Positions 7,884 to 14,591 of a stretch of 27,124 bases of DNA are shown here, in pieces. This stretch comes from a bacterium (GTDB taxonomy: Bacteria; Patescibacteria; Paceibacteria; UBA9973; UBA2103). The DNA lies in contig JAKAMK010000001.1 in the NCBI GenBank assembly GCA_021812925.1, forward strand, positions 1-27,124. The letters are read 5' to 3'. Each line of letters starts with the position of its first letter. Position 1 is the stretch's first letter. The notes under the pieces were generated by a model. It saw only the letters and a list, made by a program, of their open reading frames with translations. It made no database searches and was not told the DNA's origin. The position numbers and the translations under genes were made by a program.

Positions 7884-9134
7884 TCAGGCGAACGACTCGG
7901 GGATGGGGTGCGCCGCAGCGAGCGTCTTGATCTTCTCGTGCGCGGCGGCGGCTGATTTGGTTTTGAGAACCTCGAGCATGAGGCGGGCGACCTCCGCGGA
8001 TTCGGCTGTGCCGAATCCGCGCGTCGTTATGGCCGGCGTGCCGAAGCGGATGCCGGAGGGATCGAGGGGCTTCCTGGGATCGTCCGCAATCACGTTTTTA
8101 TTGAGCGTGATGCCCGCCTCGTCGAGGAGATGCTCCGCCTCTGCGCCCGTGACGCCGAGTGAGCCAAAGACGTCGGCGAGGATGAGGTGGTTCGAGGTGC
8201 CGCCGGTAATCATGCGGACCTTGTTCTCTTTCAGTACTTCCGCCATCGCGCTCGCGTTCTCGACGACGCGCTTCGCATACGTCTTGAACGACGGGCGGAG
8301 CGCCTCGCCAAAGGCAACTGCCTTCGCCGCGATCTGGTGCATGTGCGGACCGCCCTGGAGCCCTGGGAAAATCGCCTTGTCTATCTTCTTCGCAACGTCC
8401 TCGGACTCGCGCGTGAGGATCATGCCGCCGCGCGGACCGCGCAGCGTCTTGTGCGTCGTGGTCGTCATCACGTCGAATCCGTAATCGAACGGATTCTTCT
8501 GCGAACCGCCCGCGATGAGCCCCGCGATGTGCGCGACGTCGGCCATCGCGACCGCACCCACCTCGTGCGCGATATCGGCGATCTTCTGCCAGTCGAGCTC
8601 GCGCGGGTACGCAGAAAATCCGGCGAGCACGATTTTCGGCCGCTCTTTCTTCGCGGTTTCCGCGAGCGCAGCGTAGTCGATTTCGCCGGTCTCCACGTCC
8701 TTCATCTTGTAGCGGACGAAGTTGAAGATTTTCGCGATGTAGGTGACCGGATGTCCGTGGGTCAGGTGCCCGCCATGGGAAAGGTCCATGCCGAGGACGG
8801 TGTCGCCCGGCTCGAGGAGGCCGAAGTACGCGCCGATGTTCGCATTCGCACCGCCGAGTGGCTGCACGTTCGCGAATGCGGCGCCGAAGAGCTTCTTCGC
8901 GCGTTCCTGCGCGAGGCGCTCCACCTGGTCGGTGAATTCCTGTCCACCGTAGTAGCGCTTCCCGGGGTACCCTTCCGAGTATTTGTTCGTGAGCGAGGAC
9001 GCCATCGCCTCTTTCACGGCGCGGCTCACGTAGTTTTCGCTCGGGATGAGCTCGAGCCCTTCCGCCTGGCGCTTCTCCTCCCCCGCTATCGCCTCGTATA
9101 CCTCCCGGTCTTCTTGCTCTAGAAATTCGTACAT
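7884..9134 (-). CDS. glyA: Serine hydroxymethyltransferase
   Basis: SHMT converts serine and tetrahydrofolate to glycine and 5,10-methylene-tetrahydrofolate, using PLP. The 416-aa protein has LIPSENYVS near the N-terminus, YSEGYPGKRYYGG (51-64), the PLP-contacting ADVAHIAGL (198-206) and TTTTHKTLRGPRGG with the Schiff-base Lys at 229. Length is normal. One small variation is QPLGGANANIGAY where many relatives have QPHSGSQAN. Its one-carbon product is the cofactor for ThyA encoded 0.5 kb away, which fits the neighbourhood. No Shine-Dalgarno is visible before the ATG at 9134; the upstream 57 bp are AT-rich but I cannot fix a promoter. Confidence 0.97.
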   Translation of the reverse strand: MYEFLEQEDREVYEAIAGEEKRQAEGLELIPSENYVSRAVKEAMASSLTNKYSEGYPGKRYYGGQEFTDQVERLAQERAKKLFGAAFANVQPLGGANANIGAYFGLLEPGDTVLGMDLSHGGHLTHGHPVTYIAKIFNFVRYKMKDVETGEIDYAALAETAKKERPKIVLAGFSAYPRELDWQKIADIAHEVGAVAMADVAHIAGLIAGGSQKNPFDYGFDVMTTTTHKTLRGPRGGMILTRESEDVAKKIDKAIFPGLQGGPHMHQIAAKAVAFGEALRPSFKTYAKRVVENASAMAEVLKENKVRMITGGTSNHLILADVFGSLGVTGAEAEHLLDEAGITLNKNVIADDPRKPLDPSGIRFGTPAITTRGFGTAESAEVARLMLEVLKTKSAAAAHEKIKTLAAAHPIPESFA

Positions 9135-9191
9135 AGTCGTTGTGTTAACGATTGAATAAATAAACCGATGTACGTTGTTAGATCATACGCG

Positions 9192-9620
9192 TCATGAATG
9201 CGTTCCCGAACTGCCCCAGCCCTTCTCGCCGCGGTCGCTCTCGGCGAGCTCCGCGACCTCTTCTATGGAAACGTGTTCGACTTTCTGCACGAGCATCTGC
9301 GCCGCCTTCTGCCCTTTCGCGATAGTCTGCGGCTCGTCGGAGAGGTTCGCGAGACACATGACTATCTCGCCGCGGAAGCCTTGGTCGATGACGCCGCCCA
9401 AGACCTTCAGGCCTTTCTTGTGGGAGAGACCGCTCTTGTCCCAGACGAGCCCCACGGTCCCCTCGGGCAGCTCGACCGCGATGCCGGTCGGGATGCGACC
9501 CCTGCCGCGTGCCGGAATAACTACCTCCTCGACCGCGCAGAGGTCGAGCCCCGCGTCTCCCGCGTAGGCTTTAGGCGGCACGACCGCGTCCGGGTGGACC
9601 TTTTGTACCTTCAGAATCAC
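9192..9620 (-). CDS. dut: dUTP pyrophosphatase (dUTPase)
   Basis: dUTPase hydrolyses dUTP to dUMP, keeping uracil out of DNA and feeding ThyA. All five trimeric-dUTPase motifs are present in 142 aa: AGDAGLDL, DKSGLS, VLGGVIDQGFRGEI, GQKAAQMLV and the C-terminal RGEKGWGSSGTHS. The last has Trp where Phe is usual (GFGSTG), which still provides an aromatic lid over the uracil. The start is a GTG at 9620. An extended -10, TGGTACAAT (9627-9635), leaves exactly 6 nt before it, so transcription is predicted to begin at the GTG itself. It is divergent from thyA with overlapping promoters. Confidence 0.95.
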   Translation of the reverse strand: MILKVQKVHPDAVVPPKAYAGDAGLDLCAVEEVVIPARGRGRIPTGIAVELPEGTVGLVWDKSGLSHKKGLKVLGGVIDQGFRGEIVMCLANLSDEPQTIAKGQKAAQMLVQKVEHVSIEEVAELAESDRGEKGWGSSGTHS

Positions 9621-9626
9621 GCCCCG

Positions 9627-9657
9627 ATTGTACCACTGGCGGCGCGCAGGCTATCAT
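9627..9657. promoter_or_regulatory. Overlapping divergent promoters for dut and thyA
   Basis: For dut (minus) the extended -10 is TGGTACAAT, with the hexamer at 9627-9632. For thyA (plus) the -10 is TATCAT (9652-9657), with TTGTAC about 18 bp upstream that overlaps the dut -10. Both boxes lie 6-7 nt from their start codons. Polymerase could not occupy both at once, which would tie dUMP production to dUMP use. Confidence 0.55.
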
Positions 9658-9664
9658 GCCTCTC

Positions 9665-10537
9665 ATGAAGCCCTACGCCGAGCGCACACCGGATACCCAG
9701 TACCGTGACCGCCTCAAGCAGATTCTCGAGACCGGTACGCTCGTGAAGGACACGCCGCAGGGCGTCGGGGCGCTCACGAGCTTCGGCACGCTCCCCCCGA
9801 TGGTGTTCGACCTTTCGAACGGCATCCCGCTTATCACAGAGCGGAAGATAGGGTTCTGGAAGAAGCCGATTGCGGAAATCACCGCGTTTATTAACGGAGC
9901 ACGTACTATCGACGAGCTTGAGACGTTCGGCTGCAACTTCTGGGGCGACTACCGCGGCCAGGGCACGAAATTCGGGCTTGAGCCCGACGACCTCGGCCCC
10001 GGCTCGTACGGCGCCGCATTCCATGATTTTGAGATACCCGAAGGTGGCACGCTGAACCAATTCGCACAACTGCTCGATCAGCTGAAACAGTATCCTTCCA
10101 TACGCACACTCCTCGTAACGCCCTGGAAGCCCTACTACACTGCCCGCGGACCGAACCGGAAAGTCATCGTGGCGCCGTGCCATGGATGGCTCCATTTTCG
10201 TGTCGTGGACGGCAAGCTTCATATGCGCATGGATCAGCGCTCGGCTGATATGCCGATCGGCGTACCGTCGAACATGATTCAGTACGCCGCACTCCTGCTC
10301 ATGATCTGCCAGGTGACTGGGTACGAACCGGGAAACTACATACACAGCCTTTCCGACGCTCATATTTATGAAGACCAGATCGACATGGTGCGCGAACTTA
10401 TCACGCGCGAACCGCGCCCATTTCCGACCCTCACGCTCGACGCGGGAGTGAAGAACCTCTTCGCATTCCGCGCCGATCACTTCACGCTCGAGGACTACGA
10501 CCCACACCCGGCGATGAAAATTGCGTACCGCCCATGA
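9665..10537 (+). CDS. thyA: Thymidylate synthase ThyA
   Basis: ThyA methylates dUMP to dTMP with methylene-tetrahydrofolate. Motifs from the chosen start are the catalytic Cys in VIVAPCHGWLHF (about 172), RSADMPIGVPSNMIQYA for dUMP phosphate and nucleotide contacts, HIYEDQ, and a conserved N-terminal TGV-like arginine region. The length (290 aa) is normal. There are two in-frame ATGs, at 9656 and 9665. I chose the second because the first overlaps the predicted -10 box TATCAT (9652-9657), and MKPYAERTPD gives a usual N-terminus. The gene overlaps the following HIT gene in an ATGA, implying translational coupling. Confidence 0.95.
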   Translation: MKPYAERTPDTQYRDRLKQILETGTLVKDTPQGVGALTSFGTLPPMVFDLSNGIPLITERKIGFWKKPIAEITAFINGARTIDELETFGCNFWGDYRGQGTKFGLEPDDLGPGSYGAAFHDFEIPEGGTLNQFAQLLDQLKQYPSIRTLLVTPWKPYYTARGPNRKVIVAPCHGWLHFRVVDGKLHMRMDQRSADMPIGVPSNMIQYAALLLMICQVTGYEPGNYIHSLSDAHIYEDQIDMVRELITREPRPFPTLTLDAGVKNLFAFRADHFTLEDYDPHPAMKIAYRP

Positions 10538-10998
10538 AAAAGAAACGCACTGTCGACGTCGCGAGCTCGAAACTATCCAAGCGCGGCGACTACACCGAGG
10601 TGCTCGAAGCGATCGACTCAGGGGCGTTCTGCCCTTTCTGTGAGGGAAACCTCTTCAAGCATCATCGCAAGCCAATCCTTTTCAAGACCAAGCACTGGCT
10701 CGTAACCGAAAATGCGTGGCCCTATGCAGGCTCGCGCCATCACTTCCTGCTTATTACGAAAAAGCATGTCGAACGTACCGAGGATGCGCGGCCGACCGTA
10801 CTGGCAGACCTTCATGCAGTGTATGAACGCTTGGTCCGCGACTACGGCCTCAAAGGCGCGACGCTCGTGATGCGCTCGGGTGATTCCGCGTACACGGGGG
10901 CCACCGTGCAGCACCTGCATGCGCAGATACTGTCTGGGTCTAAGCGCACGAAGCGGACCGTACCGCTTACGGCAGTGGTAGGCTTCAAGAAGCCGTAG
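10534..10998 (+). CDS. HIT-family hydrolase
   Basis: The 154-aa protein has a basic N-terminus, a CPFC pair (33-36) that could hold a structural metal, and the histidine-triad-like VQHLHAQILSG near the C-terminus (His127, His129). The third triad position is Gln131. HIT proteins cut nucleotide phosphoanhydrides or phosphoramidates, or transfer nucleotidyl groups; HxHxQ variants belong to the transferase and related branches, so the exact reaction is open. Its ATG overlaps the thyA stop (ATGA), so the two are coupled, which suggests a role in nucleotide metabolism. It ends convergently, overlapping the deaminase gene by 14 bp. Confidence 0.85.
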   Translation: MKKKRTVDVASSKLSKRGDYTEVLEAIDSGAFCPFCEGNLFKHHRKPILFKTKHWLVTENAWPYAGSRHHFLLITKKHVERTEDARPTVLADLHAVYERLVRDYGLKGATLVMRSGDSAYTGATVQHLHAQILSGSKRTKRTVPLTAVVGFKKP

Positions 10999-11845
10999 GT
11001 TTGTCGACGACACGGATTATCTCGACTCCTTTCGCACGCAGCGCGTCCGCCCCCTCGACTAGCGAGTACCCCTCCGAGTAATACAGGCGGCGGATGCCTG
11101 CATTCGCACATGCATAGGCGCACGGAGGACATGGGAACGTAGTCACGTAGAGATCGGCGCCCTCGGTCATGATGCCGCGCCTTGCCGCTTCAGTGAGCAC
11201 GCCGACCTCTGCATGGAGTGCCGAAGCGGCTTCGATGTGCTGCCCGGAATCAAAATTGCTCCTCGGGTCACCGTAGAGGTATGGGTTCTGTTCGGTCGGC
11301 TGGTGCGCATTGTATGCAGCGAGCACCGGCGCACCATCTTTCACGAGAACCGCACCCACCTGCCGCCACCAATCGGAGCTTTTTTCCGCGACCGCGACCG
11401 CCTTGCTCATGATGTCCCGATCGAACTCGCCCGTCGTTACGGTCGCCGTGTCGACCGGCCGCTCTTTCTTCACCGTTGCATCCCAGTGCCACCGGAGTTT
11501 CCACGAAGCGTCGTAAGCGATATTGGAATGGGCGATATACCGTGTAGCCACAGCGCGCGAGACATCCTCGTCCGGCATGACCACCCGCTCGAATGAGGAG
11601 AGCTCTCCCGCATTGTCCTTAGAGAGGATGCGCACGTCTGCAAGCAGGCCGAGTGCTTGGATCATCGATCGGACTTCTTGCGGCTCCGCTGCCGGCAGGT
11701 TGCGCACGAGCGAGGGGAATTCATCGATGATGTCTCGGCCGAATAGGTACAGGACGCTCCCCGGGTGAGCGCGCAGGAAATCGAGGTACCCGCGGTGCGG
11801 CGACGGGATGTACGCGACGAGCGCCGTCTCAGTCGGACAGTTCAT
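10985..11845 (-). CDS. dCMP/cytidine-deaminase-like protein with extra N-terminal domain
   Basis: The C-terminal half (about 140-286) is a zinc-dependent deaminase of the dCMP deaminase type, with LHAEVG (His211, Glu213) and PCPPCAYAC (Cys239, Cys242) plus GAVLVKDG and YNAHQ. The N-terminal 130 residues are a separate domain. It starts ALVAYIPSPHRGYLDFLRA, which resembles a nucleotidyltransferase Rossmann start in which HxGH has become HRGY, so it may be a degenerate relative of the neighbouring enzyme. I chose the ATG at 11845: upstream in-frame codons are antisense-like and lie inside the preceding gene. The start overlaps that gene's stop by 17 nt. dUMP production for ThyA is the likely role; modified-nucleotide substrates are an alternative. 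Confidence 0.85.
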   Translation of the reverse strand: MNCPTETALVAYIPSPHRGYLDFLRAHPGSVLYLFGRDIIDEFPSLVRNLPAAEPQEVRSMIQALGLLADVRILSKDNAGELSSFERVVMPDEDVSRAVATRYIAHSNIAYDASWKLRWHWDATVKKERPVDTATVTTGEFDRDIMSKAVAVAEKSSDWWRQVGAVLVKDGAPVLAAYNAHQPTEQNPYLYGDPRSNFDSGQHIEAASALHAEVGVLTEAARRGIMTEGADLYVTTFPCPPCAYACANAGIRRLYYSEGYSLVEGADALRAKGVEIIRVVDKPTAS

Positions 11846-12458
11846 GTTTCGCCTCTTCGAGCACCTGGAGGAGCCTGCTCGTGACGCGCTCGATAGCCGT
11901 GAGGCTGCCATCGAGCGCCAAGATGCGTATACGCGCGGTCGTACTCGTCTCTGCCTGGGGTTCCAAATTGACGAGGTGCGTGCAGTACTTAGTGATGTGC
12001 TCGAGGTTAGGCGGAAGATCTTTCGTCGAAGTCGAGATGATCTGTACGTCCGGACGCACGACCCCGTAAAGCTGATTGAACTCGTACTGCGGTGTGATGA
12101 TATCGACGCTGCGCAGGTGACCGAGCACGCGACGACGCTCATCCTCTGGAACGATAGGGCGCTTCGGTCCTTTGCGCTGCTTCGTAAGCGCGTCCGTATC
12201 GACGCCGACGACCATTATGATGCGGGTGCCCGCAGGATATTTCTTCAGTGCCTCCTCTTTACCCTTCTGAATGTACTCGGCGTGCCCGATGTGGAAGAGA
12301 TCCCATACGCCCATGGTGAAAGCAATTATGACCCCTCGTGCGCGCAGTTGATCGAGCAGTCCGGCGAGCTCGGCATGATCTGAGACGTAGCGGTCATCAA
12401 ACGTAGCGGTGCCTTCAAGAATCCGCTCGATCCGCCCCTCTGCAAGGTGAGACGCCAT
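11829..12458 (-). CDS. Cytidylyltransferase-like nucleotidyltransferase
   Basis: The 209-aa protein has the nucleotidyltransferase signature TMGVWDLFHIGHAEYI (HIGH at 56-59), RPIVPEDERRR (100-110) and TSTTARIRIL (171-180), the equivalent of the ISSTKIR loop. This family joins a nucleotide to a phosphorylated alcohol or sugar, as in TagD, RfaE2 or FAD synthetase; the substrate cannot be told from sequence. A unique N-terminal 40 residues precede the fold. The start at 12458 is chosen because TTGGCA-18-TACTAT (12495-12500, 12471-12476) ends 12 nt before it; the longer frame starts with residues of no family character. It is translationally overlapped with the deaminase gene, and the two probably act together. 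Confidence 0.8.
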   Translation of the reverse strand: MASHLAEGRIERILEGTATFDDRYVSDHAELAGLLDQLRARGVIIAFTMGVWDLFHIGHAEYIQKGKEEALKKYPAGTRIIMVVGVDTDALTKQRKGPKRPIVPEDERRRVLGHLRSVDIITPQYEFNQLYGVVRPDVQIISTSTKDLPPNLEHITKYCTHLVNLEPQAETSTTARIRILALDGSLTAIERVTSRLLQVLEEAKHELSD

Positions 12459-12470
12459 ACGGTAGTATGC

Positions 12471-12500
12471 ATAGTACCCATAAACGCCGTGCCATGCCAA
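12471..12500 (-). promoter_or_regulatory. Promoter of the nucleotidyltransferase-deaminase pair
   Basis: TTGGCA (12495-12500) and TACTAT (12471-12476) are 18 bp apart on the minus strand. The -35 box overlaps the start codon of the divergent folA, so expression of the two units may interfere. Confidence 0.45.
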
Positions 12501-13003
12501 ACCCCGCGCCGCACATCTCACTTATCGCCGCCCTCGGCGTCCGGACGCGTGCCATAGGCAAGGACGGCAAGCTCCTCTGGCATATCCCCGAGGACTTACG
12601 ACGCTTCAAGGCGCTCACCGAGGGCCACCCGGTCGTGATGGGCAGGAAGACCTGGGAATCGCTCCCTGAAAAATTCCGCCCGCTTCCCGGACGTACGAAC
12701 GTCGTCGTGACGCGGCAGGCGGACTACATGGCACCGGGCGCGACAGTGGTCGATTCGCTCGAGAACGCGCTCGCCGCTGCGGCGAGCGCGTTCGGCGCAG
12801 ACGAGATCTTCATCATCGGCGGCGGCGAGCTCTACGCCGCAGCGCTCCCTCTCGCCTCGCGCCTCTACCTCACCCTCGTCGATTCCGACGCGCCGGCTGA
12901 CGCCTTCTTCCCCGATTACGAACCCGAGTTCAAGACCGTCATTGAGCACGAGGCGCACCCGGAACACTCGCCGCCATTCGAATGGCGTACGCTCGAACGC
13001 TAA
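12494..13003 (+). CDS. folA: Dihydrofolate reductase
   Basis: DHFR regenerates tetrahydrofolate from the dihydrofolate released by ThyA. The 169-aa protein shows ISLIAALGVRTRAIGKDGKL, the substrate loop LLWHIPEDLRRFKAL with the conserved acidic residue, VVMGRKTWESLP, LPGRTNVVVTR for NADPH and EIFIIGGGELYAAAL. Length is normal. I chose the ATG at 12494, giving MPNPAPHISLIAALG; an upstream ATG at 12467 lies in the divergent promoter region. It needs no other gene in the window to close the thymidylate cycle with thyA and glyA. A strong hairpin follows its stop codon. Confidence 0.95.
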   Translation: MPNPAPHISLIAALGVRTRAIGKDGKLLWHIPEDLRRFKALTEGHPVVMGRKTWESLPEKFRPLPGRTNVVVTRQADYMAPGATVVDSLENALAAAASAFGADEIFIIGGGELYAAALPLASRLYLTLVDSDAPADAFFPDYEPEFKTVIEHEAHPEHSPPFEWRTLER

Positions 13004-13004
13004 C

Positions 13005-13034
13005 GGCAAAGCCCCGCGTGAGCGGGGCTTTGCC
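13005..13034. terminator. Bidirectional hairpin between folA and rplK
   Basis: GGCAAAGCCCCGC and GCGGGGCTTTGCC form a perfect 13-bp stem closed by GTGA, starting 2 bp after the folA stop. It separates two convergent genes. There is no T-tract beyond the three Ts inside the stem. Confidence 0.7.
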
Positions 13035-13051
13035 TGCAGAAAATCGTAGCG

Positions 13052-13471
13052 CTACTTCACATCCACGCCCATCGAGCGCGCAGTGCCGGCGACGATGCGC
13101 TCGGCGGCCTCCTGCGAGCCCGCGTTCAGGTCCGGCATCTTTTCCTTCGCGATGTCCGCGACCTGCGCCTTCGAGAGCGTGCCGACCTTCTGGGTCGGTG
13201 CCTTGCCCGAGCCCTTCTCGAGGCCGAGCGCCCGGAGGATGAGGCGGGACATGGGCGGCTGCTTCAGGATGAAGGTGAACGAGCGGTCATCCATGACCGA
13301 AAGCTCGACCGGGATGATGATGCCCATCTTGTCCCTCGTCGCCTCGTTGAACTGGGTGACGAACTGACCGATATTCACGCCCGCAGGACCGAGCGCGGTG
13401 CCGACCGGCGGAGCCGGCGTAGCCTTCCCGCCCGGGATCTGGAGCTTGATCTTCTTTACGACTGTAGCCAT
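13052..13471 (-). CDS. rplK: Ribosomal protein L11
   Basis: L11 forms the GTPase-associated centre of the 50S subunit. The 139-aa protein begins [20 protein letters not shown] and has [26 protein letters not shown], and a C-terminal rRNA-binding domain with [20 protein letters not shown] and AGTARSMG. Length and order are standard. It follows nusG as in most bacteria, but rplA (L1), the usual next gene, is not here; a terminator and the convergent folA follow. The 133-bp gap before it contains the second 7-bp-unit inverted repeat. Confidence 0.97.
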   Translation of the reverse strand: MATVVKKIKLQIPGGKATPAPPVGTALGPAGVNIGQFVTQFNEATRDKMGIIIPVELSVMDDRSFTFILKQPPMSRLILRALGLEKGSGKAPTQKVGTLSKAQVADIAKEKMPDLNAGSQEAAERIVAGTARSMGVDVK

Positions 13472-13491
13472 AGATGTGGGTTACCCTAAAG

Positions 13492-13592
13492 CACCAAGAA
13501 CCAAATTGCAAGAAACGACGTGAAGCAACGGCTTTGGGATTCGGGATGATATTTGTAGAGATTGTTTGGTACTTGGTACTTGAGATTTGGTG
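13492..13592. repeat. Second inverted repeat made of 7-bp units
   Basis: The plus-strand arm (13492-13512) reads CACCAAG, AACCAAA, TTGCAAG. The opposing arm (13565-13592, minus strand) reads CACCAAA, TCTCAAG, TACCAAG, TACCAAA. All units fit NNNCAAR, with the first three positions variable. The 52 bp between the arms have no clear structure. The design (exact 7-bp phase, inverted arms, intergenic) matches the element at 262-347, but the unit sequence differs. Confidence 0.6.
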
Positions 13593-13604
13593 CTCCTCGA
13601 TTTT

Positions 13605-14252
13605 CTACAGTTTCCGAACTTGTAAGAAATCGAGCTCGACCGGCGTCTCACGGCCGAACATGGCGACCATGACCTTCACCTTGCCGCGCTCCTCGTCGAC
13701 ATCGCCCACCTTGCCCTCGAGGTCCTTGAACGGACCGTCCGCGATGACGACGGGATCGTCCTTCATGAGGTCGATGCGGTGCTTCGGGGCCTCGGCGGTC
13801 ATGCGCTTCATGAGGCTCGAGACCTCGGACTCCTCCATGGGGACCGGCGTGTTGCCGGAGCCCACGAAGCCGGTCACGCGCGGCGTGTTCCGCACGACGA
13901 ACCACGAATCATCATCGACGATCATGCGGACGAGGATGTACCCCGGGTAAATCTTCTCCTCCTCGACGACGCGCTTACCGCCCTTCACGCGGATCTTCTT
14001 CTCGGTCGGCACGACCACGTCGAAGACCTTGTCCTCCATGCCGAGGGACTCGATGCGCTGCTTCAGGTTCCGCTCGACCGCATTCTCGTAGCCGGCGTAC
14101 GTGTGAATGGTGTACCAGCGCGCATCTTCTGCGCGCGGCTTCGTCTCGTCAGTCACGTGCTTCTTCACCGCGGGCGCGATGTCGGCCATGCCGATCTCGC
14201 CGTCGGTAATGATGTCTGCACGCTCCTCCTGCGAAAGGTGCTGTTCGTCCAT
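13605..14252 (-). CDS. nusG: Transcription antitermination factor NusG
   Basis: NusG binds RNA polymerase and links it to the ribosome or Rho. The 215-aa protein has about 40 extra acidic residues, then the NGN domain starting ARWYTIHTYAGYENAVERNL and ending near VTGFVGSGNTPVPM, and a KOW domain with KDDPVVIADGPFKDLEGKVG and GRETPVELDFLQV. I start it at the ATG at 14252 (MDEQHLSQEERAD), 11 nt after the secE stop; the longer frame runs back through secE. It is part of the secE-nusG-rplK operon. Confidence 0.96.
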   Translation of the reverse strand: MDEQHLSQEERADIITDGEIGMADIAPAVKKHVTDETKPRAEDARWYTIHTYAGYENAVERNLKQRIESLGMEDKVFDVVVPTEKKIRVKGGKRVVEEEKIYPGYILVRMIVDDDSWFVVRNTPRVTGFVGSGNTPVPMEESEVSSLMKRMTAEAPKHRIDLMKDDPVVIADGPFKDLEGKVGDVDEERGKVKVMVAMFGRETPVELDFLQVRKL

Positions 14253-14263
14253 AGTGGAATCGG

Positions 14264-14449
14264 TTAGCCGCCGATAATGCTCGAAACCCCGAGCCCGAAC
14301 ACGTAGTCGAGCACGCCGACGAGCACGGCGAGCGCCGCCGCAATGAGGACGACGACGAGCGTGTGCGCGATGGCCGTGCGATTCGTCGGCCACACGATGT
14401 GCTTGAACTCTTCTCGCACGTGGTGCAGGTAGGTGGTGAGTGCGTTCAT
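14264..14449 (-). CDS. secE: Preprotein translocase subunit SecE
   Basis: This is the short, single-helix bacterial SecE that stabilises SecY. The 61-aa sequence has the conserved amphipathic segment LHHVREEFKHIVWPTN, followed by one membrane helix of about 20 residues (HTLVVVLIAAALAVLVGVLD) and a short tail. Gene order with nusG directly after it is universal in bacteria. The predicted leader contains a terminator-like hairpin (14471-14493) between a promoter and the start codon. Confidence 0.95.
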   Translation of the reverse strand: MNALTTYLHHVREEFKHIVWPTNRTAIAHTLVVVLIAAALAVLVGVLDYVFGLGVSSIIGG

Positions 14450-14470
14450 GGCTAGGGGTTAAGGCCCAAA

Positions 14471-14493
14471 TTAAAAACCCCGCGCGGGGTTTT
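14471..14493 (-). terminator. Terminator hairpin in front of secE
   Basis: On the minus strand AAAACCCC-GCGC-GGGGTTTT is followed by TAA, giving a stem of 8 bp and five Ts. It lies after a promoter-like pair at 14504-14532 and 22 bp before the secE ATG, so it either ends transcripts from upstream or acts as a leader attenuator. Confidence 0.7.
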
Positions 14494-14503
14494 CTTAGGG
14501 ACC

Positions 14504-14532
14504 ATGGTAGTACGGGATGGCAGGGACGTCAA
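14504..14532 (-). promoter_or_regulatory. Candidate promoter of secE-nusG-rplK
   Basis: TTGACG (14527-14532) and TACCAT (14504-14509) on the minus strand are 17 bp apart. The -35 box overlaps the foot of the GC-rich hairpin at 14530-14569. Confidence 0.45.
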
Positions 14533-14569
14533 GCGAGGGCGGCGGCCGGGAGGCCGCCGCCCTCGCTTG
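14530..14569. terminator. 18-bp perfect GC-rich hairpin after the SIMPL gene
   Basis: The arms at 14530-14547 and 14552-14569 are perfectly complementary (starting CAAGCGAGGGCGG), with a 4-nt loop. It begins 22 bp after the SIMPL gene's stop. There is no T-tract, so it may terminate poorly or mainly protect the 3' end. Confidence 0.65.
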
Positions 14570-14591
14570 ATTCGCCCAATCGTACCGAGTC

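Noticed and set aside
9129..9191. Riboswitch or attenuator before glyA
   Set aside because: Only a 7-bp inverted pair CGTACAT/ATGTACG is seen, with no known fold and just 57 bp of space.
9656..9664. First ATG of thyA as the start codon
   Set aside because: It overlaps the predicted -10 box TATCAT; the next ATG, 7 nt beyond it, fits a near-leaderless start. If the promoter call is wrong this ATG becomes possible again.
11846..12142. N-terminal extension of the deaminase reading frame
   Set aside because: Ser/Arg-rich residues are the out-of-frame reading of the nucleotidyltransferase gene; the real start is the ATG at 11845.
14253..14393. N-terminal extension of nusG
   Set aside because: It reads through secE in another frame and has no NusG similarity.
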